Source of the DNA: Rutidosis leptorrhynchoides
Lineage: Eukaryota > Streptophyta > Magnoliopsida > Asterales > Asteraceae
NCBI RefSeq assembly: GCF_046630445.1
Contig: NC_092341.1
Span: 30,146,001 to 30,210,000 of the forward strand
Direction of reading: 5' to 3'
Length of the DNA: 64,000 nucleotides
Position 1 is the first letter of the stretch, and the number at the start of each line of letters is the position of its first letter. A model generated the notes under the pieces. That model saw only the letters and a program-made list of their open reading frames with translations, searched no databases and was not told the origin of the DNA. Shown here piece by piece: positions 28,242 to 40,400 of this stretch. A program made the translations under genes and the position numbers.

Positions 28242-28807
28242 TGTTAGGAGGTTTTATTGAATTTTCGTGTAGGGTAAAATAATCGACAGCCGGATAAATC
28301 ACTGAATCGTGGTATCACTTTCTGAAAGTAATTATTCGACCCTTATTGCCTAGGTTACACGAATATCACTTTGGGATAAGACAGAAATTAGTTCTTGTTA
28401 TTGGCAGTAAACAAGAACTCTTTTGCATAAGAGTATTAAGGTGCTTTTGTGTATTTATTCTCATGAATCATAGTCCATATTTATAGGCACCCAAAAACAA
28501 GTATTATTCCACGATGGAGATGTTTCACCTACTCCACGATATAGATGTTTCACTAAATCCACGATGGAGATGTTTCACTAACTCCACGATGGAGATGTTT
28601 CACCTACTCCACGATGGAGATGTTTCACCAACTTTTTAACAGCAAAAGTGGGTGCAGGAATAATACTTCCGTAATCACTCAAATTTGTGATGATGGAAAA
28701 CCACTTTCGGGTCCGGGTAATCCATCACTTAATGGGTGTACACTCCGTACCTCCTAACCTATTTACAAGTATAGATTAAATCCCTCAATTACACTAAATT
28801 TCCAACA
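28242..28807 (-). repeat. 3' LTR of the minus-strand copia element
   Basis: 566 bases, TG...CA. It holds five 25-bp tandem units (ccacgatggagatgtttcac plus five bases) at about 28510-28632, next to a TATA-type tatttata (the minus strand reads tataaata). Confidence 0.92.
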
Positions 28808-29339
28808 ATCCTCCCCAATTTAGTGCAATTTGTTTCATGAGAATTAAACAAATTAAAACAAAAACTCATGCATAAATGAAAATATCTTGAAGATTGAATT
28901 TTCACCTTAGTACGTTATACATTCCAAATATTCGAGAATCGGGGTGTTCTAAGAATTGAACCCTTCAACCCATTTGAATAACTGAAAATAATATACACAT
29001 AAGTTTTCAAATACTCTAAAGCTATCCTGACACTTTACAAGCCATGTTCTCATATCCTTTCATGAATGTATCTAAAGCAAAAGTCCAAGCTTTGTTAAAG
29101 CGGCAAAACTTCACATTAACATAGGTACTTCATTTCAGTCATGCACATGCTCATGCACTTTTTCAAATGAACTATTAAGAAGCTAGACTTTAACCTCACC
29201 TTCAGCAGGTCCGAGTACATACCTTACCTTGGGATGATATAAAATTTATGTACTCCAAATTTCTAAGTATAAGCCTTCCACATTGAATTCAGCTTCTGAT
29301 TTTCATCAGAAGGGAATTGGGTATCTTATAATTAGAAAT

Positions 29340-32300
29340 TTATGTGGACTTTAAACCCATCCCCATAACAGACTTGTCAATCAAGTCTCTTGCCAATCCC
29401 TTCGTCAAGTGATCAGCTAAATTCTGTTGTGACCTCACGAACACTATAGAAATCACCCCATTCATGATAAGTTCACGAATCATGCTATAGTCCATAGTTT
29501 TCTTCAAGTACTTCAGTACCCGCCTAATTGCTTGCCAGTGATGAGTACTAGGATTACTAGTATATCTACTCAGTTTTCCCACTGCAAAAGCAATATCCGG
29601 CCTTGTACAAGTCATGGCGTACATCAAACAGCCAATCACCTGAGAATACTTAAGTTGTGATACAGCTTCACCTTGATTAGGCATAAACTTCTCACTTGGA
29701 TCCACAGGGGTACTCACAGGAGTACATTCAAAACAATTGAACTTTTTCAACACCTTCTCAATATAATGAGATTGACAAATCGAAATTCCTTTGCTTTCAC
29801 GTTTGATCCTAATGCCAAGGATAACGTCAGCCTCCCCCATATCTTTCATGGAGAATTTTGATGAAAAAAAATTCTTTTGTTAAATCAACCTGAGTTTGGT
29901 CAGTCCCAAAGATTAACATGTCATCAACATATAGATAAATTATAACTCCTTTACCAGAATCATCAAATTTACTATATACACATTTATCTGCTTGGTTTAA
30001 TTTAAAACCACTAGATAAAACCACTTCATCAAACTTCTGATGCCATTGCTTAGGTGCTTGTTTCAAACCATATAAGGACTTCACAAGTTTGCACACCTTG
30101 CCTTCATTTCCTGGCATGACAAAGCCCTGAGGTTGGTTCATATAAACCTCCTCATCCAAATCACCATTCAAGAATGATGTCTTCACATCCATCTGGTGAA
30201 TAACCAGATTGTGAATTGTAGCCAAAATAATCAGCAGTCTAATGGTAGTGATACGTGCCACAGGAGTATAAGTATCAAAATAGTCAATTCCAGACTTTTG
30301 TCTAAAGCCTTGAATGACTAACCTTGCCTTGAACTTTTCAATAGTTCCATCCACCTTCATCTTCTTTTTAAAGATCCATTTGCAACCCAAAGGTTTGCAA
30401 CCATGAGGTAGATCAGCTAACACCCAAGTGTTATTGCCCATGATGAAATCCATCTCATCATTAATTGCCTCTTTCCAGAATGCAACATCCTGAGACCTCA
30501 TTGCTTCATCATATGTTTTGAGATCATCATCAACATTGAAACAATACGAATATTGGGTAGAAACATCATCCCTGGAACCTTCAACTAAGTATAGTTGAAA
30601 ATCTGGTCCAAATGATTTAGGTTTCCTTTCTCTTTTGCTTTTCCGAAGCTCAAGTGACTAATCAACAGCCTTTTCAGAGACTTCATCATTACAATCCTTG
30701 TTGATTCCATTGTTACTTGAAATCATATTCTTTGGTCTATATATAGATGAAAATCGATTTTCATCAAGGATTGCATCCCTTGAATCAATCACAGAATTGA
30801 TTGAGACAAACTCATTAGGCTCTATTACATAGAACCTATATGCCTTGGAATGTTCAACATATCCAACAAATATGCAATCTATACCTCTTTCACCTAAACT
30901 TTTCTTCTTGTGATCAGGCAGTCTTACGACCGTCCTACAACCCCATACCCGAAGATAATTCAAGTTAGGTTTCCTTTTATTCCAAAGTTCATAAGGTGTA
31001 ATCCTGATTCTTTTGTTAGGAACTCTATTAAGCAAATAACAAGCTGTTAACATAGCTTCGCCCCAAAAGCCTTCACTTAAACCCGAATAGGATAACATGG
31101 AATTAACCATTTCCTTGATGACCCTATTCTTCCTTTCAGATATACCATTTTGTTATGGAGTATAAGGAGCTGTGGTCTCATGGATAATACCAACGGATTG
31201 AAAATACGATTGGTCAATGTATTCACCTCCCCTATCCGTTCTAAGTCTTTTAATCAAAGCTTTTTGTTGTAATTCTACTTCAGTTTTAAATATTTTAAAT
31301 TTATCTAATGCTTCATCCTTAGTGTGTAACATATAAACATAGCAAAACCTAGAAGCATCATCAATAAAAGTCACAAAATATTTCTTGTTCCCTAAAGTAG
31401 GAGTAGCATGCAAATCACATAAATCACTATGTATTAATTCCAAAATTTCAGTATCACGATGTACATTTTGAAATGGTTTCTTAGTGATCTTTGTTAACAT
31501 ACACGTCTTACACTTTTCATTGTTCATGTCAAAGGTCGGTATTAATCCATCTTTAGACATATCTTGCATTCTTTTAAAGTGTATATGTCCTAGTCTAGCA
31601 TGTCAAAGTGTAGAATTATTTATGCTAGAAGTAGATATAAAAACAAAATTAACATTCAAGTGATTAATGTTAAGTCTAAACATTCTATTGCATAAATAAC
31701 CAAAACCAACAAACATACCATGTTTTGACAAAACAAACTTATCAGATTCAATCACTTGTTTACAACCACAACAATTTAACACACTACTGGAAACCAAATT
31801 TTTCCTTATTTGTGGTACATGCAAAACATCAAACAAACAAACAGTTTTTCCAGAACTAAAACACAAATCCACACTTCCACGTCCATGAATAGAGGCTGTT
31901 GACTCATTTCCCATATGAAGAATTGATCCATCAGTCACAGACTCGTAAGTCTTGAACCAAAATCTATCCTTGCATACGTGGGTGGTAGCTCCCGAGTCAA
32001 CCCACCACGCGACATCATCATCCTGCACAAAATAAGCCTCAGATATATATGAAACATAATAATTCTTATTTGAATTATTAAATATATTCTGACCTTTTGA
32101 GTTGTGGTTGTTTAAACCATTTCCCGAACCGCTTGTGCTAGATCCCTTGGCATTATTATTACCAAAAATAACCTTGCAATCCCTTTTCATGTGTCCAGTT
32201 TTACCACACTTCCAACAAGTCAATTTAGACTTCTTATTCAGATTAGCCTTGTTATAACCTTGATGTTTACGTTTGTCCTTTTTGTCATTATTACCAGTGA

Positions 32301-32976
32301 ACTTTTTATGTTCCACCATATTGATAACAGACGTACCAGCAACTTCATTGCTCTTTGGCTTGTCATTATCCTGCAACCTGAGGGATTCCTCAATACGCAG
32401 ATGACTACCCAACTCAACAAGAGTTAACTCCTCCTTCTTATGTTTCAAAGAATGTTTAAATTCTTTCTAAGATGGAGGTAGTTTATCAATTATGCTTGAG
32501 ACTTTAATAGACTCATCCATATTCATTTTATGTTGTGTGAATTGACCAAGTATACGAATGAACTCATTGTATTGTTCCAAGACCGGTCTAGAATAGACCA
32601 TCTTGTAATTATTAAAATTACTCACAAGGAACTTTTTACTAGAAGCATCCTCAAACATATACTTGGTTTCTAAACAGTCCCATAGTTCTTTAGCAGATTC
32701 AACATTTAGGTAAATATCAAAAAGGGAATCAGCCATACCATTGAGGATTAAACCTCTAGCGATGTAGTCATCGTTCTCCCACTTGCATCTTTTCCGAATT
32801 TATTCAACAGTGGCATCATCACCATGATCTTCAGGAATTGGTGTGCTGAGTACGTACACCACACTCATGCTGCTCAGAAAGAAGTGCATCTTCTTTTTCC
32901 ATCTCCTAAAATCAATTCCCTCAAACTTATCAAGTTTGGAGAAATTCGCCGTCATGTGTTTCATCGTAGCCGTCAT
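29340..32976 (-). pseudogene. Copia gag-pol with five stops, a frameshift and an RNase H deletion
   Basis: The frame starts MTATMKHMTANFSKLDKF at 32976. Features in order: gag core, CCHC knuckle CWKCGKTGHMKRDC, protease VDSGATTHVC, integrase with HARLGH and DRGGEY, reverse transcriptase with LYVDDMLIFG. Stops are at 32802 (TAA), 32469 (TAG), 31605 (TGA), 31155 (TAA) and 30660 (TAG), all in one frame. An A8 run at 29864-29871 (plus strand) shifts the frame just after RT. At 29486/29487 the sequence jumps from KKTMDY to SMIRELI, so about 130 residues expected in this family, including the RNase H active site, are missing. Conserved neighbours suggest most stops came from Gln or Trp codons by C-to-T changes. 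The element cannot move by itself. Confidence 0.92.
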
Positions 32977-32985
32977 CGATTATAA

Positions 32986-33003
32986 CAAATAATTACTTTC
33001 GAT
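32986..33003 (-). promoter_or_regulatory. Candidate non-tRNA primer-binding site
   Basis: Directly inside the 5' LTR the minus strand reads atcgaaagtaattatttg, which is not a tRNA-Met complement. Fourteen of its bases (cgaaagtaattatt) are exactly complementary to sense-strand sequence in the LTR itself (the plus strand at about 33084-33099 carries cgaaagtaattattcg), suggesting self-pairing of the transcript. Confidence 0.45.
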
Positions 33004-33568
33004 TGTTGGAGGTTTTATTGAATTTTCGTGTAGGGTAAAATAATCGATAGCCGGATAAATCACTGAATCGTGGTACCACTTTCCGAAAGTAATTATTCGG
33101 CCCTTATTGCCTAGGTTACACGAATATCACTTTGGGATAAGACAGAAATTAGTTCTTGTTATTGGCAGTAAACAAGAACTCTTTTGCATAAGAGTATTAA
33201 GGTGTTTTTGTGTATTTATTCTCATGAATCATAATCCATATTTATAGGCACCCAAAAACAAGTATTATTCCACGATGGAGATGTTTCACCTACTCCAGGA
33301 TAGAGATGTTTCACTAACTCCACGATGGAGATGTTTCACTAACTCCACGATGGAGATGTTTCACCTACTCCACGATGAAGATGTTTCACCAACTTTTTAA
33401 CAGCAAAAGTGGGTGCAGGAATAATACTTCCATAATCACTCAAATTTGTGATGATGGAAAACCACTTTCGGGTCCGAGTAATCTATCACTTAATGGGTGT
33501 ACACTCCATACCTCCTAAACCATTTACAAGTGTAGATTAAAACCCTCAATTACACTAAATTTCCAACA
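33004..33568 (-). repeat. 5' LTR of the minus-strand copia element
   Basis: 565 bases and very similar to 28242-28807. On the minus strand the order is 25-bp repeat block (about 33393-33269), TATA box tataaata (33246-33239), the transcribed part, then the LTR end at 33004. Confidence 0.92.
33239..33246 (-). promoter_or_regulatory. TATA box of the minus-strand copia 5' LTR
   Basis: The minus strand reads tataaata about 23 bases downstream of the last 25-bp repeat unit. It is placed suitably for transcription starting near 33210. Confidence 0.7.
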
Positions 33569-33573
33569 CCAAT

Positions 33574-34396
33574 GAGATTCAATGTTATAGATTGTGATAG
33601 ACAGGTCCAAAACAGATCATCCACTATATTGTGAGGAATAAATGTATTTCATTGAGTTAGAATGCTTATCTATTCAACTTAAACATTTTGCATTCAGCTG
33701 TATATAATCAATCAATATTGATTCACAATTCAAAATCATATACCAAAAACGAAATAAAAATCAAACAATATAAGTAATATTTAATCATAGTATCAACATC
33801 AATCATACTCATCCTAATCCTAATCATAATCATAATCATAATCATAATCCTATTATTAATCATATAAATAGGTTATCAATATAATACAAATTGGAATATG
33901 TTACAAATAAGATACCATTAATTCAGGTCCAAATCAATTGACTTCATCGTCAAGGCTATTTCATAACGATATTGAAATACGGAATAACCAAATCGCTTAA
34001 GATGTCGAAAACGGCACACTTATGAAATACGGATACAAAATCTTATAAGAATGTGAAAATCTCAACAACAACAAAAAAGGTTTCTAGGTTTTGGAGTTCG
34101 TTGACTGTGATTGATTAAATTATTACAGCTCATTTCGGACTGAATTAAGTTGCGCAATAGTAATGGATAAGTGTAGTATCGTGCGGAATGGGAAATAAGA
34201 AGCATTTTGGTGTTTTTGTACGAATTGGAAGTTCACCAGAAAAAGCCACCGAACTTTAAGAGAAGAAGAAGAAGAAGAAAGTAAAGAAGGTACCAGCTGG
34301 TTGATTATTGTTTCTCGTTGTTGATTAATTCAACGCAATCAGTTCTTCCTCTTTCGGTCCCCAGCTACAATTAATTACTAAGCCCTAAATTTTTTA
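33574..34396. other. Possible F-box promoter or 5' exon region
   Basis: No ORF. It contains an ataatc microsatellite (33808-33850). On the minus strand a CT-rich run (ttctttactttcttcttctt, about 34288-34269) resembles a plant 5' UTR. If it is the F-box first exon, the copia element would lie in its 5' intron. There is no direct support for this. Confidence 0.3.
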
Positions 34397-34698
34397 AGCT
34401 CTCAGAGGAGTGGCTGATGTCACTTGGCATGTCAGGCGTGACTTGATGAGTCAGAAAAAGTGAAGAGTGGTGTCCTATGTCAGTTAGTGTGTTAGTTAGT
34501 GTGTTAAAATAATATTTTATTATATATAATAAATTATTCCTTTGGAAAAAAAAGCAAAAAGAAAAAAAATAGGGTAAACTTACGTCGCGTGGGAGACTGA
34601 CATGGGGGAGACGAAGCAAACTGACTAGGGAGGGGAGTGGGGTGACGTGCAAGGAGCTAGGGGACGGGGTAAGTGACATAGTCCACTCCCATTGCTCT
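34397..34698. mobile_element. MITE candidate with imperfect inverted ends
   Basis: The left end has gaggagtggctgatgtcac, and the right end read inverted has gggagtggactatgtcac. The inside is about 300 bases, GC-richer than the flanks and without coding capacity. A TTA/TAA-type target duplication is possible but cannot be fixed exactly. It resembles a Harbinger-type or similar DNA-transposon derivative. Confidence 0.45.
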
Positions 34699-34810
34699 TA
34701 TTCTTAGTATCAGCGATGCGAATTGTTACGTGACCTAATTTCAGTTTTTAGTGGACTTAAATGGAATTTGTGGACTGAATTAAATTGGTTAGTGGGCTCA
34801 AGTTTAGTTA

Positions 34811-35504
34811 GGGCCTATTTACTTTTTATTTCAATAAGTCATTTTATGGATATAGATGGATACATGGATATAGAAGACAATATGAGTATGGATGAGTTTG
34901 TAAAAATTGTGTTTACTTTTTATACTGCATAAGTAGTTTTAATGATAGAAAATGACTATTGCACCCTAATCTTTATATCGCCACTTGCTCAATTTTAGAT
35001 AAACAACGATTCACAAGTGATAAACATACTGGAAAACTTTTATTCTAATATGATATTATAAACAATTAAACATTACAAAACCAAAATTAAATTAAGTTTT
35101 CTACGATACGTAATCTGCGAGCAATAGAGTATGCATTCGTTACAACCTAAACTATAAGGGCCTGTTTACTTTTTATTTCAATAAGTCATTTTATGGATAT
35201 AGATGGATACATGGATATAGAAGGCAATATGAGTATGGATGAGTTTGTAAAAATTGTGTTTACTTTTTATACTGCATAAGTAGTTTTAATGATAGAAAAT
35301 GACTATTGCACCCTAATCTTTATATCGCCACTTGCTCAATTTTAGATAAACAACGATTCACAAGTGATAAACATACTGGAAAACTTTTATTCTAATATGA
35401 TATTATAAACAATTAAACATGACAAAACCAAAATTAAATTAAGTTTTCTACGATACGTAATCTGCGAGCAATAGAGTATGCATTCATTACAACCTAAACT
35501 ATAA
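34811..35504. repeat. 347-bp tandem duplication, two copies
   Basis: The copies 34811-35157 and 35158-35504 are near identical. They begin gggcctatttactttttatt and gggcctgtttactttttatt and differ at only a handful of bases. No gene is inside. The start word resembles ends of hAT-type elements, but no matching inverted end was found. Confidence 0.9.
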
Positions 35505-36905
35505 GTCTATAACATCATATTAATCTGAGAGGAATGTGATTATTTTGTTTCTTTAAATAAAATAATCAAAACCCATGACATAAAAGATGACAGAAATTCA
35601 GCGGTAACGGTAGTTCAAGAAGAGGTTTTTGATTTACAAGCGAGATAGCGAAGATTTACAACAAGAGGTTTTTGATTTGGAGGTAGTCTTGATTTTTGGG
35701 GTTTAATTTGGGGGTGGATCTTTCACAGAGGAAAGAGGGTATAACAGTAAATTTTTTGCATTAATGTGGAGGACACCCCTTTTCTAGCTGTCCAGTAATC
35801 CTACAACCCAACATCTTATTTATAATTAAGTCACAAGTAAACAATGATAATTGGTGACCGAATGAGCTCCCCAAAACATTCAGCCCATTAATGTGTATGT
35901 AAACAGTAGGCTGTGAAAAATTATTGAGTACTACTAATTGTTGGGCTTAGGAATCAGACAAAATAATAGTACATCATTAATGTTCGGTAAATATTGTTAC
36001 TCCTTATTTTTATTACCGAGATTTTGACAAAATTGCCCATTATGCCTCTGTGTTTTCCACTTTTTACCAGTTTCATCCATGTGTTTTATTTTCTATATTT
36101 TTCATCCTTAAAAGCATTTTAATTAAAGTTTCAATTTCATTGCTCACCCTAACGAAGGTTAACCGAGTCCGTTAAAACTATTCACATGGACTATCTACGT
36201 AATCTTCAACTAATTAAACGACAAAAATTAATTCATTCTTCCTCTCATGATGTGTGGCATTTAACTCCATATTTACATTTCTATGTGTGAAATATCGATA
36301 AATGCATGCAATATCTATCTGCTCGAGTGCCCTCCGTACCAAATTTTACTGTTTTCTTTCTGAGTATTGATTACTATTACAGTTGTTACAAAAATAACTG
36401 TTGTATATAATAGATGAAAAGTTTGGTCATCTTAATCACTTAGCAAAGTTCTAATTGTCATCTAATTATGTAAGCCTTCAAATGAGGAAAGTCGTGTAAG
36501 AATTGTATTTATGTGCTCCATTTTCACCGTTTGAAGGGGACTGCTGTTTTTTGTTCTCTTATCTTTCCGTCTAATATTGTAGAAGTAAAGTAATTATACA
36601 CCTGGATATACCTTGCTTGCTTAACTTTCCTTAGGAACGAACATTTTAGTGATTCTGTCCGTTTAAATGTTCTAGAAGGGAATGGTATTTTTGTTATCTT
36701 GTTTTTTAAGGAGTTGGTACTAGGTTTCTATTTTGATGAATGAAAATCATCTTGACGAATACGGAATATTAATTTCAATATATATATGAATCAAGCTACT
36801 TAACTTCCATTGAGACGAATGATTCAGTCTTGTAGCTTTGTAGACGATGCTCGTATATACATGTATAGAGTGATTTCATATAGAAAGCAATGGTGATAAG
36901 CGTCT
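35505..36905. other. Intergenic stretch, nothing recognised
   Basis: AT-rich, no ORF of note, no repeat structure recognised. It ends at the LTR of the plus-strand copia element. Confidence 0.6.
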
Positions 36906-36951
36906 TGTTGGAGATATGGAGAACTTTAAACAATTAGAGGGAAGATTCCAA

Positions 36952-37116
36952 GAAACTCACACGAAGCTTCCACGAAGTTGTTAGGAAACTCACATGTAGC
37001 TTCCACGAAGTTGTAAGAAAATTCACATGTAGCTTCCACGAAGCTGTTAGGAAACTCACATGTAGCCTCCATGAAGCTGTCAGGAAACTCACATGAAGCT
37101 TCAAGGAATTGTTTTT
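36952..37116 (+). repeat. 33-bp tandem repeats, five units, upstream of TATA
   Basis: Four full units and one diverged unit in exact 33-base register. The 3' LTR copy (55127-55324) has six units, so one unit was gained or lost since insertion. Confidence 0.93.
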
Positions 37117-37137
37117 AGCTTACTCCTTAAACCATTC

Positions 37138-37145
37138 TATAAATA
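37138..37145 (+). promoter_or_regulatory. TATA box of the copia 5' LTR
   Basis: tataaata follows the repeat block by about 20 bases. The matching box in the 3' LTR is at 55346-55353. Confidence 0.75.
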
Positions 37146-37387
37146 GACCCTCCTGTAACTCTTTGTAAACACACCACAAATATTCAGTAAATACATTCTC
37201 TAGTTGGTCCGTGGACTAAAGCAATCACAACGATTGCATATAACCACGTTATCTCTTGTGTCGATTTACATTTCTTGCATTTATAATCTTTCGTTCATTA
37301 AGTGGGTTAGTAATCTTGTAGAATTACTATCGGTGAGTGATCTTGTTGAATCACTTGCGTTGTTTTGGGTCCTAATATCCTTACAAC

Positions 37388-37399
37388 TGGTATCAGAGC
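37388..37399 (+). promoter_or_regulatory. Primer-binding site, initiator tRNA-Met
   Basis: TGGTATCAGAGC begins two bases after the LTR end. Confidence 0.93.
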
Positions 37400-37421
37400 A
37401 CAAGGTTTCGTTAAGGGAACG

Positions 37422-40400
37422 ATGGCGGAAGACGGGAAGTTTAAAATCGACCAATTCGATGGGAGAGACTTTGGCTTTTGGAAGATGCAAATTGAAGATT
37501 ACTTGTATCAAAAGAAGCTACAGTAACCCTTGTTAGAGACCAAGCCTGAAAGCATGAACGATGCCGATTGGACGCTTTTAGATCGTCAAGATTTGGGAGC
37601 TATTCGTCTTTCACTTGCTAAGAACGTTGCATACAACGTTGTGAATGAGAAGACGACGTTTACTTGCTTGAAAGCACTCTCTAACATGTATGAGAAACCT
37701 ACCGCATCTAATAAGGTATTTCTCATGCGTCAATTGTTCAATACAAAGATGAAGGAAGGTACGAGTGCAACGGATCATATCAATGAATTTAATAATATCG
37801 TTTCAAGGCTTGAATCGGTAGAGATTAAGTTTGATGATGAACTAAAAGCACTAATCTTGCTTTCATCATTACCGAAAAGTTGGTCGGGTACGGTTACCTC
37901 GGTTAGTAGCTCTACGGGAACTACTAAGCTAGCGTTTGAAGCAATAAGGGATTTGATTCTTGGTGAAGATACTCGTAGGAGAAACTCGGGGGAATCGACA
38001 TCCGGTTCTTTGTTAAGTACCGACAACCGTGGTAGGAAATTTGATCGCGGTGAGAAGAAGGGTAGAAAGAAGTCTAAGAAGAGGTATCCATCGAAAGATA
38101 GAAGTGAAGATGTTTGTTGGGGTTGCAATAAAAAAAGGACACTTTCAAAGGAATTGTAAAAATAGTCCGGCGAAAGGTGTGAACTTGACCGAGGAAGAAA
38201 GTGATGATGCACTTTTATGTAGTGTTAAAAATTCTATGGAGTCTTGGATTTTGGATTCGGGAGCTTCGTTTCATGCTACGCATGTCAAAAGCATGATGAA
38301 GAATTTTGGTTCATATCAAGGCAAAGTGAGATTGGCGGACGACAAACAACTCAATATAGAGGGCATTGGAGATGTTGTATTGAAGACTACTCTTGGCTCT
38401 AATTGGACCTTGAAAAATGTAAGGTACATTCCTAAATTAAAAAGGAAACTTATTTCAGTTGGTCAATTAGATGATGAAGGTAATGCGGTTACTTTTGAAG
38501 ACCGCCAATGGAAGGTGGTTAAGGGTAGTTGTGTAGTGGCTCGTGGACATAAAAGGGGAACTCTTTATATGGTTGATGTGTTTGATGAAGACACGGTGGT
38601 TGCTACAGTTAATGTTGAGTCGGAATCAATTCTATGGCACTGAAGACTCGGGCATATGAGTGAGAAAGGTATGAAGATGCTTGTTTCGAGTGGGAGAATT
38701 CCGGATTTGAAAAAGGTAGAAATTGGGTTTTGCGAACCATGTGTATATGGGAAGCAAAAGAAGGTGACTTTTGAGAAATCAGAGAATGCACCTAAGTTGG
38801 AGAAATTGGAGCTCGCTCATATGGATGTGTTTGGTCCAACCAATGTAGAATCATATAGAGGTTCTCGCTATTATGTCACCTTCATTGACGACTCCACTCG
38901 AAAGGTATGGGTTTATTTTCTTAAAGCTAAATCTGATGTATTTAATACATTTGTGAAGTGAAAAGCTATGGTAGAAAATGAGACTAACTTGAAGGTCAAG
39001 TGCTTGAAGTCAGATAATGGAGGGGAATATGGTAGTCTTGAGTTTAAAGACCATTGTGCAAAGCTCGGTATTAGAATATTGAAAACGGTACCGGAGACAC
39101 CGCAACACAATGAGGTCGCCGAACGTATGAATCGTACGTTAAATGAAAGGGCTAAGAGTATGAGACTACATGCCGGTTTGCCTAAGATGTTTTGGGCAGA
39201 TGCGGTTAACACCGTTGGGTTTCCGAATTCTCGAGGAAGAATGGAAAGGTAAGAAGGTGAGTTATAATCACCTTAGGATCTTTGGGTGTAATGCTTATGT
39301 GAAGACCAAAGATGCGAATAGAGACAAGCTTGAAGCAAAGTCAAAGAAGTGTACTTTCATAGGTTATGGATCGGATGAAATGGGTTATCATTGTTGGGAT
39401 AACGAGGCTAGAAAAGTGATTCGTTCTCGTGATGTTACCTTTGATGAAGATTCGGTTTATGGCAAACCGGAAACGGGGAGTCCTAAATCGGGTCATGTTA
39501 CTTTTGACGATGTTTCTATTGATGATCTTTCAGGTTCTAGTGGGAGTACAGGTAACAATGAATTGCCAATTAACGATGAGGCGTCAGAAAATGCTAATGA
39601 TGGAAATGATTCGGAAAGCGGTGATGATTCCGAACATAATGCGAGTTCTAGTGATGATGAGGACACAAATGAAACCGGTCCAACCATTTCGGTTGCTCCT
39701 ACACAAAGACGCTCTACTAGAGTGACCAAACCTAATCCTAGGTATTCTCCATCAGCAAACTACTTACTCTATACCGAGAATGGTGTACCCGAAAGTTACT
39801 TTGAGGCAAGGAAAACAAAAGAATCCATACAATGGGAGCTTGCCATGAAAGAAGAGATGGGGTCACTTGAAAAAAAAATAAAACTTGGTCACTAGTGAAG
39901 TTACCTCATGATAAAGGGCGTTACAAAGTAAATGGGTGTATCGAATCAAGAATGAGTTGGATGGCAAGAAAAGGTACAAGGCTCGTTTGGTAGTCAAAGG
40001 CTTTCAACAAAAGGAAGGGGTTGACTACAAAGATATATTTTCACCAGTAGTTAAAATGACTACTATCCGTTTGGTACTTTCTATGATTGCATCTGAAGAC
40101 TTACATCTAGAGCAACTAGATGTGAAGACCACATTCTTGCATGGTGATCTTGTTGAAGAGATATACATGAGGCAACCCGAGGTCTTTGAGGTAAAGGGTA
40201 AAGAGAAGTGGGTTTGTAAGCTAAAGAAAAGTTTGTATGGATTGAAGCAAGCACCTCGGCAATGGTACTTGAAGTTTGATGATTTTATGAAGAATATTGG
40301 TTTCTTAAGATGTGAAGCGGATCACTGTTGCTACTTGAAGAAACTCAAGTCTTCTTATATAATCTTATTATTGTATGTTGATTACATGTTACTTGCAGGT

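Larger units (their letters stand above)
28242..33568 (-). mobile_element. Complete but dead Ty1/copia element
   Basis: LTRs at 28242-28807 and 33004-33568 (TGTTGGAGG... to ...TTTCCAACA) enclose a minus-strand gag-pol. The target duplication CCAAT is at 28237-28241 and 33569-33573. The PPT (ttggggaggat on the minus strand) borders the left LTR at 28808-28818. The gag start is only 27 bases inside the 5' LTR (33004), leaving room for a PBS, but no initiator tRNA-Met match is present. The insertion lies about 160 bases upstream of the F-box start codon, within its promoter or a 5' intron. Confidence 0.93.
36906..37385 (+). repeat. 5' LTR of the plus-strand copia element
   Basis: TGTTGGAGATATGG... 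to ...ATATCCTTACA. It contains five 33-bp tandem units (36952-37116), then a TATA box (37138-37145). The unit begins gaaactcacatgtagcttcc. Confidence 0.93.

Noticed and set aside
34371-34679. Minus-strand Ser/Leu-rich ORF
   Set aside because: Falls inside the MITE candidate and has no conserved features.
36952-37116. Regular repeats resembling a CRISPR array
   Set aside because: Units are directly adjacent with no unique spacers, lie in a plant LTR and are explained as U3 tandem repeats.
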